64,000 bases of DNA from positions 187,060,369 through 187,124,368 of the forward strand of contig CP136061.1 of assembly GCA_032622095.1 (NCBI GenBank), given 5' to 3'. The stretch comes from Siphonodentalium dalli (lineage: Eukaryota; Mollusca; Scaphopoda; Gadilida; Siphonodentaliidae). The notes beneath the pieces were generated by a model. It saw only the letters and a list, made by a program, of their open reading frames with translations. It was not told the origin of the DNA and made no database searches. The translations under genes were made by a program, and so were the position numbers. This document shows, in pieces, positions 33,567-43,024 of the stretch. Within the stretch, counting starts at the first letter, position 1; the number at the start of each line of letters is the position of its first letter.

Positions 33567-34160
33567 TTACTTTTTACTTTTACGTTTATTAAAATTACGA
33601 TAAAATGCCATCAAAGCTAATTTCGATGGATTTGAAAGATTCATGATTTTTGAGTATCGTTGAACCAACGGAGAATGTTCTGCTTCTTGAACTGATGGAA
33701 TTGGTTGCAGACCATTATCGTTGAGTGGTTGAAATCTAGCAAATGTAGAATTTAATCCAGTAGATTTTTCTCTAGCTGGAGTAGTTCGCTGTGCAATTGT
33801 AGAATTTACTCTGACTGGACTAGCTCGCTGTGCAATCGTAGAATTTACTCGAGTATCATTTACTCTATTTGATCTAACTCGTGCAATTGATTTATTTTCT
33901 TTTTGTCTGAGAAGACTTCTGATCAAAACTCCACCGAGAAAACCGCCTCCACCAGTTTTTAAAAGTATTTTCTTTTTTGAATCGATATGAGTTCTACTGT
34001 CAGCTATTTTCTTCAGGTCTTTTTTGTGTTTTTGCAGGAATTTTCGTGTCTGCTTTGGAAGCTTTAAGTGATCAAGTATTAATTTAGCGATAGTCGAAAA
34101 TACACTCAAGACTGCTTCATGCGACTCCATGATTGGAAATGAAATATTATGCGGATACAC
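33567..34160 (-). CDS. 197-aa basic Polinton protein with internal repeats
   Basis: Intact. Residues 38-85 contain T-R-K-F-L-Q-K-H-K-K-D-L-K-K-I-A and S-K-K-K-I-L-L-K-T-G-G-G-G-F-L, the same K-H-K-x2-L-x2-I/L-A ... K-x-x-L-L-x-x-G-G-F pattern as the 62-aa gene next door, followed by a hydrophobic L-G-G-V-L-I-R-S-L-L. From residue 100 a short unit (R-V-N-S-T-I-A-Q-R) is repeated about three times. The C-terminus is basic. The role is unknown; the shared motif and position between ATPase and integrase suggest a virion or packaging partner. It may be a paralogue of the smaller protein. Confidence 0.65.
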   Translation of the reverse strand: MYPHNISFPIMESHEAVLSVFSTIAKLILDHLKLPKQTRKFLQKHKKDLKKIADSRTHIDSKKKILLKTGGGGFLGGVLIRSLLRQKENKSIARVRSNRVNDTRVNSTIAQRASPVRVNSTIAQRTTPAREKSTGLNSTFARFQPLNDNGLQPIPSVQEAEHSPLVQRYSKIMNLSNPSKLALMAFYRNFNKRKSKK

Positions 34161-34183
34161 TTATCTTTATACCGATGAATATA

Positions 34184-34867
34184 TTACCGCACCTCGATCG
34201 TCAGTGTGAGCCAGCGATGGAAAATATCAGTTCTAAGTCTCAACGATTTATCCGTTTTTGGGTGAAAGTCGAGTAGTAAATAACCATGATTGGTTGAAGT
34301 TGCATCATCATATGGTTGCATTAAATGAGGTATTTGCATTTGAGAGGCAAGAATTTTTATTTGGCCTTTATCACGCACACTTTGAAATAATACCATGTAA
34401 TGTGCATTCAAACTCAAAGTTCTACTCGCTTTAGATTTCTGAAACATGTTTTGGGTTATGTAAATAACAGACGTATTTCTGTGATGTCCTTTTCTTGTAA
34501 ACCACAACATAATTTTTTCTTCATCTTTATCACCTAACATGTCATCAAAAACTACGAGGTGCGGTAAGTCTGTGTCATCGACAAGTTCATTGCCATCATC
34601 CGGTATTACATTTATAAATTGAATATTGTGAAATTCTTGCATCTGACTATAGGTATTTTGCCATTCTTTGTAACACCAAACGACTTTGTAAGGAACAGGT
34701 TTGAACAAATGATCTTTATATTCAATTAATTTCTTAACAAAATCTGTTTTACCACAACCACTTGGTCCCGATATGAAAATGTTACAGGGATGTTTGAACA
34801 ACAATGATTCGTCCATCTTTACCCTGAGACAAATAATGTAAGACTGATTAGGATTGTTCGGAATCAA
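34184..34867 (-). CDS. FtsK/HerA-type genome packaging ATPase (Polinton)
   Basis: 227 residues from the first ATG, intact; the internal Met at residue 18 (34816) is a better start because it begins M-D-E-S-L-L-F-K-H-P-C-N-I-F-I, the usual N-terminus. Walker A is G-P-S-G-C-G-K-T at residues 34-41; Walker B is L-V-V-F-D-D-M at 104-110; a sensor-like S-V-I-Y-I-T-Q-N-M follows at about 134. This is the Polinton/adenovirus-like A32-type packaging ATPase that would pump DNA into capsids. With the upstream ATG it overlaps the 3' end of the 253-aa gene by 20 bp. All motifs look functional. Confidence 0.85.
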   Translation of the reverse strand: MIPNNPNQSYIICLRVKMDESLLFKHPCNIFISGPSGCGKTDFVKKLIEYKDHLFKPVPYKVVWCYKEWQNTYSQMQEFHNIQFINVIPDDGNELVDDTDLPHLVVFDDMLGDKDEEKIMLWFTRKGHHRNTSVIYITQNMFQKSKASRTLSLNAHYMVLFQSVRDKGQIKILASQMQIPHLMQPYDDATSTNHGYLLLDFHPKTDKSLRLRTDIFHRWLTLTIEVR

Positions 34868-35511
34868 CCTTTTTTATTTTTAATGAAAAATCACCATAAC
34901 TCCAGATTATTCCAAATGTCCATATTAGTTCATTATCTAAATCTGAAATAGGTCTAGTGGTTTTTAGAATATAATCCAAAGACACTTTTTCTTCAAATAA
35001 CTTTTCAGCAGTGAAAATTGTACATGGTTCTCGGAGAATAATGTATCCATATATTCTCGTCACCTCTTCGAATTTCAAAGTTTTTTCATTGAGAATCCTG
35101 TCTTGATATTCAGCAAAACGAATAAAATTATTTTCAACTAATTTACGAATTTCGTTTATTTCATTTTTAGGAGCACCATGAAATATCCAATAATCTGAAA
35201 ACAGTTGATCCAATATATCCATTAAGAAATCAGTTTCAAATTCTGATCTCTCAATCAAACATCTCAGTCGACTCTGCCCCTCAGAGAAATGTCCGTTCAG
35301 CAAAGTCTCCATTATAATTCTACTTTCCCTCAAAAACCAAGTTTGCTTAAGTTCTCGTTTGATTTCTTGATCCATTTTTGACATTTCGATCAATTTATTA
35401 TAAATTTTCAAAAGCATTTCTGCTGGTAACACATCAATTCCATCCATAAGGAATTGTGTTGTATTCACCCACAACAAGTCGTTTGGTGTACACAGATCGG
35501 AATGTCTTTGT
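34848..35511 (-). CDS. Polinton protein of unknown role, 5' end altered by LINE insertion
   Basis: Open to 35609, but the part above about 35511 is antisense to LINE reverse transcriptase and is not original. A plausible native start is the Met at M-D-G-I-D-V-L-P-A-E-M-L-L-K-I-Y. L-P-x-E-x-L-x-K-I-Y resembles the beginning of an F-box, with a Trp about 26 residues on, so a ubiquitin-ligase adaptor role is possible but weak. The rest is acidic and helical with no recognised domain. It lies directly upstream of, and overlaps, the ATPase gene. If the native start lay further upstream it was lost when the LINE landed. Confidence 0.55.
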
Positions 35512-37263
35512 TTGCTCACTCTATTGGGCTGTATGAGTAAAGTATTCTCAGGTGTATTAAACAGCAGACTGAATTCATATTCCGATAAATTACATCTAAT
35601 AAATGACAACCAGGCGGGGTTCAGAGCAAATCATTCAACGACTGATAATATGTTCATACTCTATTCGTTGATTGAGATTTATTTGTTGAGAAATAAGAGG
35701 TTATTTTGTTCCTTTATCGATTTAAGAAAAGCTTTTGATACGGTTTGGAGAAAAGGGTTGATGTATAAACTTTTGAAAAGTAATATTGGAGGACAAACGT
35801 TCAAGATTATCAGAAGTATGTATGATGGCATTAAATCGTGTGTTAAAAATGGGGACTCCACATCAGATGTATTTGCATGCAACATAGGTGTGAGGCAGAG
35901 AGTAAGCCTATCCCCCTTCCTATTCTCAATATTTTTAAACGATCTGGAAGACTTTCTATCGGACTGTGGTATACAAGGCCTTGATGATATTGGAGATTCG
36001 TTTTTTGACCAGTTCGGCGAATATCTTAAACTGCTGTGCATCCTTTATGCGGATAACACCGTTCTGATGGCCGAGAGCCCAGATGGTTTGCAAAGGGCAT
36101 TGAATTCATTCGCGGATTACACTGAGTCGTGGAGATTAACAGTTAATGTTGAGAAAACTAAAATAATGATCTTTTGTAACAAAAAGTCACAAACTGAGTA
36201 CAAATTCACGATGAATGGGACCAGTGTTGAAACGGTTGATATTTTCTGTTACCTGGGAGTACAATTTTTCCGAAATGGTCGATTCTGTAAGGCGGTGCAA
36301 AGAATCAGTCAAGTTGGAACGAATGCCATGTATGCACTCCTCCATAGAATCGGGAAGCTCAACATGCCCTGTGATCTGTCGCTTAGACTGTTTGATACAA
36401 TGGTTGGTCCAATCTTGATGTACGGTAGTGAAGTCTGGGGGTTCGAAAATACTGACAGCTTAGAAATAGTCCATCGAAAATTTATCAAATATTTATTACG
36501 AATGAAAACATCTACACCAAATTTTATGGTTTACGGAGAAACGGGAAGATACCCAATTTCAGTAAATATAAAGGCAAGAATGCTTACATTCTGGTCAAAA
36601 TTAGTTGAAGGTCGTTGTTCCAAATTAGCGCATAAACTTTATATTGTTATAAAAGGCATAGATGGCAGTGCATATCTCCGGGGGAAGTCGATACGCTGGA
36701 TCAGCTGCATAAAATATAGCTTAGCATCAGTCGGTTGGGAGCAAATTTGGATGTCACAAAAACCACTTAGTCATTTAGAAATAGGAATCTATCGCAAAAT
36801 ACGTAATAAATTATTTGAGACTCAATGGCGCAACGATATCGAAAGTTCATCGCGGGGGACATTTTACGGTAGTTTTAAACATGAGTTAAGTTTGGAAATA
36901 TACCTCAAGATTATTCCCCAAGACATGGCATTTTCTGTTATAAAGTTAAGAACAGCTAACCATAGACTCCAAATTGAGACCTCTCGGTGGGAGAAGAACA
37001 AAAAGAAAGAAAAGACAACAAATAAGGAATCCCAAATATGTCGACTATGTTTTAAAGATGTCGGGGACGAATATCATTTCACTTTAACGTGCGAGGCACT
37101 GACCGACATCCGCTGTAAATACTTACCAAAACTATACCACGAGCAACCGAGTAATAGCAAACTGATAGACTTGCTTCAATGTGAAGACAGAAACACTTTG
37201 AAACAGCTTGCTATATTCACAAAATTAGGATTGACTAAACTAAACGACAAGCCTAGCCGATGA
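35512..37263 (+). pseudogene. LINE reverse transcriptase + C-terminal Cys/His domain, catalytic site changed
   Basis: 583 codons without a stop. Domain order: L-L-G-C-M-S-K-V-F (RT start), D-N-Q-A-G-F-R, motif A I-D-L-R-K-A-F-D near 35716, motif B variant G-V-R-Q-R-V-S-L-S-P near 35888, motif C L-Y-A-D-N near 36045, thumb/connection with Y-G-E-T-G-R-Y-P-I-S near 36530, and C-x2-C...Y-H-F-T-L-T-C near 37037-37090. Motif C should read A-D-D; the second Asp is Asn here, and motif B lacks the usual G-C after Q. Both changes predict an inactive enzyme despite the long open frame. The N-terminal endonuclease is absent (5' truncation). Same family as the decayed copy at 57.2-59.7 kb. Confidence 0.88.
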
Positions 37264-37299
37264 CAAAGACAGCGACTACATATGACGAATATGATGATG

Positions 37300-37850
37300 A
37301 CGATGTTGGCGATTACGATGATATAGTGCTGACAATGATATGCAACCGCGATAACGATGATGGCAACGGGACGATGATAGCGACGAGACGATGACAACTG
37401 TGACTATGAGAAGGGTGATTATGATGTTGTTCACGTTGTTGATGATGACGATGATGACGATAATGATAACAACGATGACGATGACGACGGCGAGGACGAT
37501 GATGATGGTGATGATGATGACTATTATTATGATGATGGCAGACAATGAATATATACATGCTGATGTTGAAACACTCGCGACGATGATGGCGCGTAGGATG
37601 ATGATGGTGGTAGTGGTGATGATGATGATGATGATGACGACGTCGGCGACGACGACGACGATGATGATGGCAATGAGGATGATGATTACGACGAAGGCGA
37701 CGACGACAAAGATGATGATGATGATGGTGATGATGATGATGATGACGATGATGACGATGATGAAGATGATGATGATGATGAGGATGTTGTTGCTGAAGAT
37801 GACGATGATGGTGATGATGATGATGATGATGATGATGACGTAGAACACGA
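37300..37850. repeat. GAT/GAC/GGT trinucleotide-rich region
   Basis: Degenerate trinucleotide repeat within the LINE 3' region; it creates stop-free Met/Thr, Ile/Val and Ser/His frames on both strands that are not genes. Confidence 0.9.
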
Positions 37851-38056
37851 CGAATGACACTTACGGACCTCGAACGCCAAACGCAACGGCCATACTAACA
37901 TTGTGTACATAGTTCTGTATATACGTTTTTCACTCTGTATCTCATACAATTTATATGATTGAGTGAAATAAAGCAATTCAATTCACAATTCACTAATTAC
38001 TTCTCGGTTCTTTGTGCGTTTAATTCTGCATGGATAGTTTATGACACGTTGAAAAT

Positions 38057-41000
38057 TTAATGGTCGTTAACACATTCAATCATTGAATGAAAATTTATTT
38101 GCTGTTTAGTTTTATAATCCAGAGTGATAACCTTGACCTTACATACATATTTTATGACACCATCTTTCATGTACTGATATCCATAATTTTTCGGTCCTAA
38201 CCCTACAAATTTCATAATTTTAGCATCCGGATGTTCATCAGTCCATTTACCAAGGTAGCTGTCTTCGGTTTTGATATTTTCTTTTTCTGGATCGAAAATA
38301 TACATACAACTATCGGTGTCGAAATACAACACCCTATCTTGGAGTTTTTCTAAAACCTTATACAACTCCAAGCGTGCATATGCTGTGACAAATGATGCAA
38401 CAGCTACATTGGCAGATGGATGTGGTTCTATAATATCGGTTTTATTTTCATAGCTGAATAATATGAATTTATCCTGTTCAAAAATGTCAACTGCTTTGAC
38501 GGTGATATTTTTATCAGTTAATAGTTCAAAATATCTGGATGGTTCTGAGATATATTCAGTTTTAGTAAGAATATTATTTTGTGCATTTTTTCCCATATGC
38601 AATTTATCATTAATTTTGCACATTGGCGGAGTCCTGGGTTTTTTCGATTTTTTCTTTTTCAAGTTTTATACCTTCAACCTCATAATAATCTTTAATGTAT
38701 TTATCTTTATCTTCACTTTTAACAGAATTTGGATATCCACTTGCTTCTTGTTTAATTTTGAGGTATTTATAAATGTAATCCCTGTATACTTTGTCCGACC
38801 ACTCAGTCCAATGCCAAACTTGATACACTTCCAGAATTCTACATGTGCGTCCAAACTCCAACTAAAGCACGCTGTTCGGTTTTATGACTACACTGTCCAC
38901 TTTCATTTTCTGCACAAGTTTTACACAATGTATATATCATTTTGTTATTACAGTGAATCGGTAGCACTGGAATGTACAATTTATTTGGAGGTAATACTTT
39001 GCATTTAATGAGTCCTTTGTAGGATTTGATGTCTCCTATTTGTTCCTGACTTAGAATTGCAGGATGGCCAAGAGGGTACTCCTTATATTTATTCACACTA
39101 GGATACAAACTGCATATATCAATATATTTTATTGGTTCTATTTCATGATATAATCTTAGAGCATTAGTCCTGCCACCAAATAATGCTTCCCTTGGTTTAA
39201 TTGGGTCTTGATGCAAATATAATTGATTCATAGTTTGTTTTAAATTTTTGTCTGCTTTACATTTATTTTCCAGGTCATGTTCCCAGATGCATATTAATTT
39301 TCATCCCAAGCTTTTGATTTCAGTTTCCGTTTTTATTGTTTTGTCATACAATTCATGCATTGTTATATTACTGTATGGGTTTTGGCGATTTCTATCTGGT
39401 TGGCAAGTAGGACAACCATGAAAAAACACCCATACATTTCATACACTGTGTTTGATAACCATCAACAAAATGTTTGCCTATTTTAATTTCACCGCCATTT
39501 AAAGCATGTTTTATGTTTATATTTTGTTTTGTAGCAATGTACTGTAGCCATCGAATTGCTTTCATTGAAAATTTACGCGCTTGTGGATATCCAGCGTCTG
39601 AAATTATACCTAGAGAATTCTCTGGTAATGAATTTTTTCTCCATGCAAGGTTACAGGTTTGAGCTAATGTTATTGCTTCCCCGAATGGATCTATTTGATC
39701 ACTTTCCATTACACATAGTCTGAATTTGCCACATCCACGTCTTAAAATGTCTACATCTGATTTACAATACTTTTGAATTTCTTTTTGGTAATCAAAAATA
39801 TCCCCACCCCTAGCTTCGTACCATTTGAGAAATGAAGTCCTATTTTCCTCAGACATGATTTCAGGTTTATAGTATTTTTTGTCTAGATATGGTCCTACGT
39901 AATTCTGAAAGTCCTGTGTATTTGCCCAATGTGGAAAATAACCTTTAGCCATTTCTTCAAGTTGGAATGTTTTTGGAAATTTAGATAATGCCATTGGGAT
40001 GAAACTCAATGAATCGATTACTCTAACACCATTGCATTGTAAACTCAGTGTTTTGTTACCATTCATAATAACATTAGGTTTTGAATTTCCATTGTTCACC
40101 AAGTAATGTAAGAGGAACTGACTATCGTAACCTCTTGCATTATGAGCAATACATGTTATACCTTTATGGTCGTTGGTGTAAAACAACCATTTACAAAATC
40201 TTTCCAATGCATTCTCACCTTTAAAAACATATTCTCTGTTTGACAATACAGAATCACATGATATGCATATTTCATCAATGGGTTTACATATACAATTTTC
40301 ATAAGCAGTTTGTGCAACACAAAAATTGGGTATATGAACACCAGTATCTTGTTGACATTCAAAATAAAAAAATATGAATGGTACCTTTACTTCTTTCTGT
40401 GTTTCTCTCTTTTGGTACTGTTGGATCTGACATCTGTGATCTGATGCGACGATTTCCTTACAGTATTTACACTTCTTTGTTCCCGAACAGATATGTCTTC
40501 TATCCTTTCGTGTGACGATTTCAACCCCACATTTCTGGCATTTGTGTATCATATCACAAACAGTTTTGTCTTGTTTTGGTGATTTTTTCAAATGATTGTC
40601 GAGACATCGTTTACTTCTAAAAGTCCTCTTACATTTGATGCAGTGTATCCATCGTTCAAAGGGACATATCTGACCCTCGAAACACATACACTTATATGGA
40701 CATATATGATCACATCTGTGGCTCGATCCGACATTACAGTGTTCACAGTAATAAGCACATCCATAGAATCCCGTGACATTTGTGATCACATCGTAGTGGT
40801 TGTCATTGAAATATATATGGACAACTTTACTTTCTTTCCCAACTGGTGGTGGTTGAAAAAGAAAGCCTTCATCAGCAAATTGATTATGTATTTTTATAAC
40901 ATACTCAGGATATAGTTGTTCCTGAATAATTTTGTATTCCTCAACCCCGCAACTGGTGTCGTGTGATAAACCCACTTTATCCAACAATGACTTCGCAGCT

Positions 41001-41655
41001 TCCCGCTGTGGAGGTCTTGCTGTCCTCGTAATCCGTTTCCGTTGTTGCTTCCATTCAGCTGTATTTTTTTGTCAGTATTACACATACCAACAACGACAGC
41101 CCTCGCAAAACACATGTTATCTTCTGCGTTCTGAATCAGAAGAATACTTTTCTTTACTGTTTTCATTTGATTTTGTTCACCGAATGCTCCATAATGTAAG
41201 GTATGTCTTGCGGTCCCTGTAGGCATATGCGTGACAGTGATGTCAAATGTCATCTGTCCGTCATGAATTTTGAATTTTTTTTTCGATTGTGCAACCTTTT
41301 CTATGTTGTCAAGCAATAATTCACCCGTCAGGTCTTTTGCTTCAGTGAACGGGACGTGAATCCCTAGATCTAGCCCTGGATGAAAGATGGAAATTCTCAT
41401 TTGATCTTTTGGTCCTGCATCACACTCATCTTTCAAACTGTTCACCAGATCTTTGAAAATGCTGTGAACAGTTTGAAATGGTTGATGAAATTCTTGAAAT
41501 GTGACGTTGAATTTCTTTGATGCTGTTTTAAATTTCCTCGAGTATTTATCGGTCAGATTTGTTATAGTATAATATTTACAGTCATCATCCAGACGCACTC
41601 TCTTTCTATTATCTCGTTCGCTTTCGCTATCTGAATATGGCACAAGGCGCTTCAT
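38057..41655 (-). pseudogene. polB: protein-primed DNA polymerase B of the Polinton, multiply broken
   Basis: Would replicate the linear element using a terminal protein. N-terminal fragment from ATG 41655 (charged start S-D-S-E-S-E-R-D, then N-A-E-D-N-M-C-F-A-R-A). The main piece, 40987-39392, has a Cys/His-rich zinc-binding region (about residues 77-185) and a 3'-5' exonuclease: ExoII N-A-R-G-Y-D and ExoIII Y-C-K-S-D are intact, but ExoI reads F-F-Y-F-E, with Tyr (codon 40364-40366) where Asp is expected. Motif A D-I-C-S-L-Y-P lies near 39120, motif C Y-F-D-T-D-S near 38320. Frame breaks are seen near 41035, two at 39425-39455, near 39303, near 38840 and around motif B (38590-38650), whose conserved N and W lie out of frame. 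The protein stops at 38057 short of the usual C-terminus, at the LINE insertion. Confidence 0.92.
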
Positions 41656-41656
41656 C

Positions 41657-41775
41657 GTGAAATGACGAAGTGATGAAAAATCGCGTCGCTTTTATGCTCT
41701 GACACGGACATGCGCAGTCATCGTCCGTGTCAGAGCATAAAAGTGACGCGCTTTTTCATCACGTCGTCATTTCAC
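41657..41775. promoter_or_regulatory. palindromic divergent promoter between polB and zinc-knuckle gene
   Basis: 53-bp arms (41657-41709 and 41723-41775) are reverse complements with only three mismatches around a 13-nt centre. Each arm holds a TATA-like CATAAAAG (41736-41743 on plus; mirror copy at 41689-41696 on minus) and a GTCCGTGTCAGAGC block. The left arm ends 1 bp before the polB ATG and the right arm 31 bp before the ATG at 41807, so the same control sequence faces both genes. It could also work as an internal origin or hairpin site. Confidence 0.75.
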
Positions 41776-41806
41776 TGACGACTGAATAACGCACCGAACG
41801 CTCACA

Positions 41807-42360
41807 ATGGATCCACGATTGCAGAGTAACAACATACAGCATTTACGAAAAATTGCATTAGAAGTGTTAAAGAATACAAAGTGGGTACCACCATACAGTA
41901 ACTGTTTTAGATGCAATTCGAGTTCACATTGGATTTTTCAATGTGATGGCACTACGAACAAGAAGATTGGTCAGATGAAAAAATCATCATTGACGCTGAG
42001 TGAATCTACTCCTGGGAAGTCTACTTGGACGCACACATCAGACAACGATGATCTCACACCATATGATGTTATGAACATTGATCAAACTGAGACATTAACT
42101 AATGAGATAGCGGATATGAAAGCTGAAAGTGGGGAACAATGGAACTCAACCACGATGTCATAAACGAGATCGCGGATGTGAAAACTGAGAGTGGTGAATT
42201 ATACACCTCAACCGAGGTGTCAAATGATGAAATCACTATTCTAAACACGGAGGATTCGCAGATGGAAGTGATAAACGCTGTAGCCAAAAGCGCTAACGAT
42301 ACTGAAATTAAGCAAAACACTTTGCCTAGCAGAAAGAGAAAAAGACGTTTATCGCGATAA
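41807..42360 (+). pseudogene. zinc-knuckle (CCHC) protein gene of the element, frameshifted
   Basis: First piece 41807-42163, second 42139-42360. Residues 33-46 read C-F-R-C-N-S-S-S-H-W-I-F-Q-C, a perfect C-x2-C-x4-H-x4-C zinc knuckle, suggesting nucleic-acid binding. After it comes an acidic, threonine/serine-rich region with two tandem copies of an N-E-I-A-D-[MV]-K-[AT]-E-S-G-E unit (about 42104 and 42155); the reading frame shifts between the two copies. The C-terminus K-R-K-R-R-L-S-R is a likely nuclear localisation signal. The gene is divergent from polB across the palindromic promoter and ends before AATAAA at 42386. The family is not recognised. Confidence 0.65.
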
Positions 42361-42385
42361 TCTTCCAAGAAAGTTAAAAATAGTG

Positions 42386-42391
42386 AATAAA
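42386..42391 (+). terminator. polyadenylation signal AATAAA
   Basis: AATAAA 26 bp after the zinc-knuckle stop codon, in an AT-rich context. This gene thus appears to use ordinary polyadenylation, unlike the three genes that follow. Confidence 0.6.
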
Positions 42392-42443
42392 ATATTATTT
42401 ATTTTATTTATTTGTTACGTTTTTTTTAGCAATTTCAGAGCGT

Positions 42444-42479
42444 ATCTTTTGAAAAATTTGGGTGGCCCTGAAAAGGGCC
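42444..42479 (-). terminator. histone-type 3' stem-loop and downstream element, gene A
   Basis: On the minus strand, 20 nt after the gene A stop: AAACGGCCCTTTTCAGGGCC followed by ACCCA. The 16-mer GGCCCTTTTCAGGGCC (42464-42479) gives a 6-bp stem and a TTTC loop, exactly the metazoan replication-dependent histone stem-loop, and the 3' flank ACCCA is also canonical. About 14 nt further is AAAAGA, matching the purine-rich U7 snRNA target, followed by TACGCTCTG that is shared with the other two genes. Confidence 0.85.
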
Positions 42480-42498
42480 GTTTAAAATGTTTGCTGAG

Positions 42499-42853
42499 TC
42501 AATAAAATTCAGACAAATCAGGATAAAGTCCTGCCTTGTTGTATGTGGGTCTCCAGTATGAATCCCGCACGTATTTCGCTGCCTCAGTGGTAATCCACCT
42601 TGGCAGTGGTCTTGGAGGATTATATTCAGACAAATCTGGATATAATGCCCCCTCCTTATACGCGGGGTTCCACTCTGGAGTTTCCACATACACCTTGGGA
42701 GGACTGGGCCTCAGTCTTTGCAGGAATTCTTGAACTCCAGCTCTAATGGCTATCTTATGGCTCTCCGAATCTCTAACATTCTTCTGCCAATGCTTTAATC
42801 GAGCATCGGCAGAAAATTTTTAGCAAAATTTTCTCTTTTAGTTTAGAGAACAT
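42499..42853 (-). pseudogene. gene A: unknown small protein with histone-type mRNA end
   Basis: ATG at 42853 (M-F-S-K-L-K-E-K) lies about 40 bp after a TATA-like element (42891-42897), so it is preferred over the ATG at 42889. The frame changes near 42812-42818; the downstream frame then reads openly to the stop at 42499 (K-H-W-Q-K-N-V-R-D ... L-Y-P-D-L-S-E-F-Y). About 115 residues in all. It contains two related units, A-Y-K-E-G-A-L-Y-P-D-L-S-E-Y and T-Y-N-K-A-G-L-Y-P-D-L-S-E-F, separated by P-R-W-I-T-T-E-A-A. No known family was recognised. Gene A converges with the zinc-knuckle gene. Confidence 0.6.
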
Positions 42854-42890
42854 TTTGAAGATAAAAAAAAACGATACACTGCGCTCCATA

Positions 42891-42924
42891 TTATATGAAA
42901 CGCGCGGACGTCACCGACGACGTC
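42891..42924 (-). promoter_or_regulatory. CRE-like promoter block of gene A
   Basis: Minus strand: tandem TGACGTCG and GTGACGTCC sites, a GC-rich CCGCGCG and then TATATAATATGG. 27 bases (42898-42924) are identical to 43655-43681 in front of gene B. CRE/ATF-type sites are inferred from the TGACGTC core. Confidence 0.65.
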
Positions 42925-43024
42925 ATTGCATATTTCACCAAATTTTCCCGAACGTCAATTCAAGTGTGTTTCTTTTTCCAGAATACCTCGAGCGATGTTG
43001 GGTGTGTCAGTGACAGGTCTCAGA

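Larger units (their letters stand above)
35512..37985 (+). mobile_element. 5'-truncated LINE inserted in the Polinton
   Basis: The plus-strand RT frame starts abruptly near 35512 inside Polinton sequence, runs to a stop at 37261-37263, continues through a GAT/GAC-rich 3' region (37280-37850) and ends after AATAAAG (about 37966) with a CAATT-type microsatellite tail at 37970-37985. Polinton sequence resumes before the polB stop at 38057. No clear target duplication was found, and the polB C-terminus is also missing, so some Polinton DNA was probably deleted. Confidence 0.8.

Noticed and set aside
35512-35609. N-terminal 33 residues of the minus-strand 253-aa frame
   Set aside because: They are antisense to conserved LINE RT sequence, so they are not part of the original Polinton gene.
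37276-37860. Ile/Val-rich 194-codon frame and Met/Thr-rich 150-codon frame
   Set aside because: Both come from GAT/GAC trinucleotide repeats in the LINE 3' region.
42435-42689. 84-codon minus frame overlapping the stem-loop of gene A
   Set aside because: It reads through the histone-type stem-loop; the alternative frame ending at 42499 gives the repeated L-Y-P-D-L-S-E units and a stop before the stem-loop.
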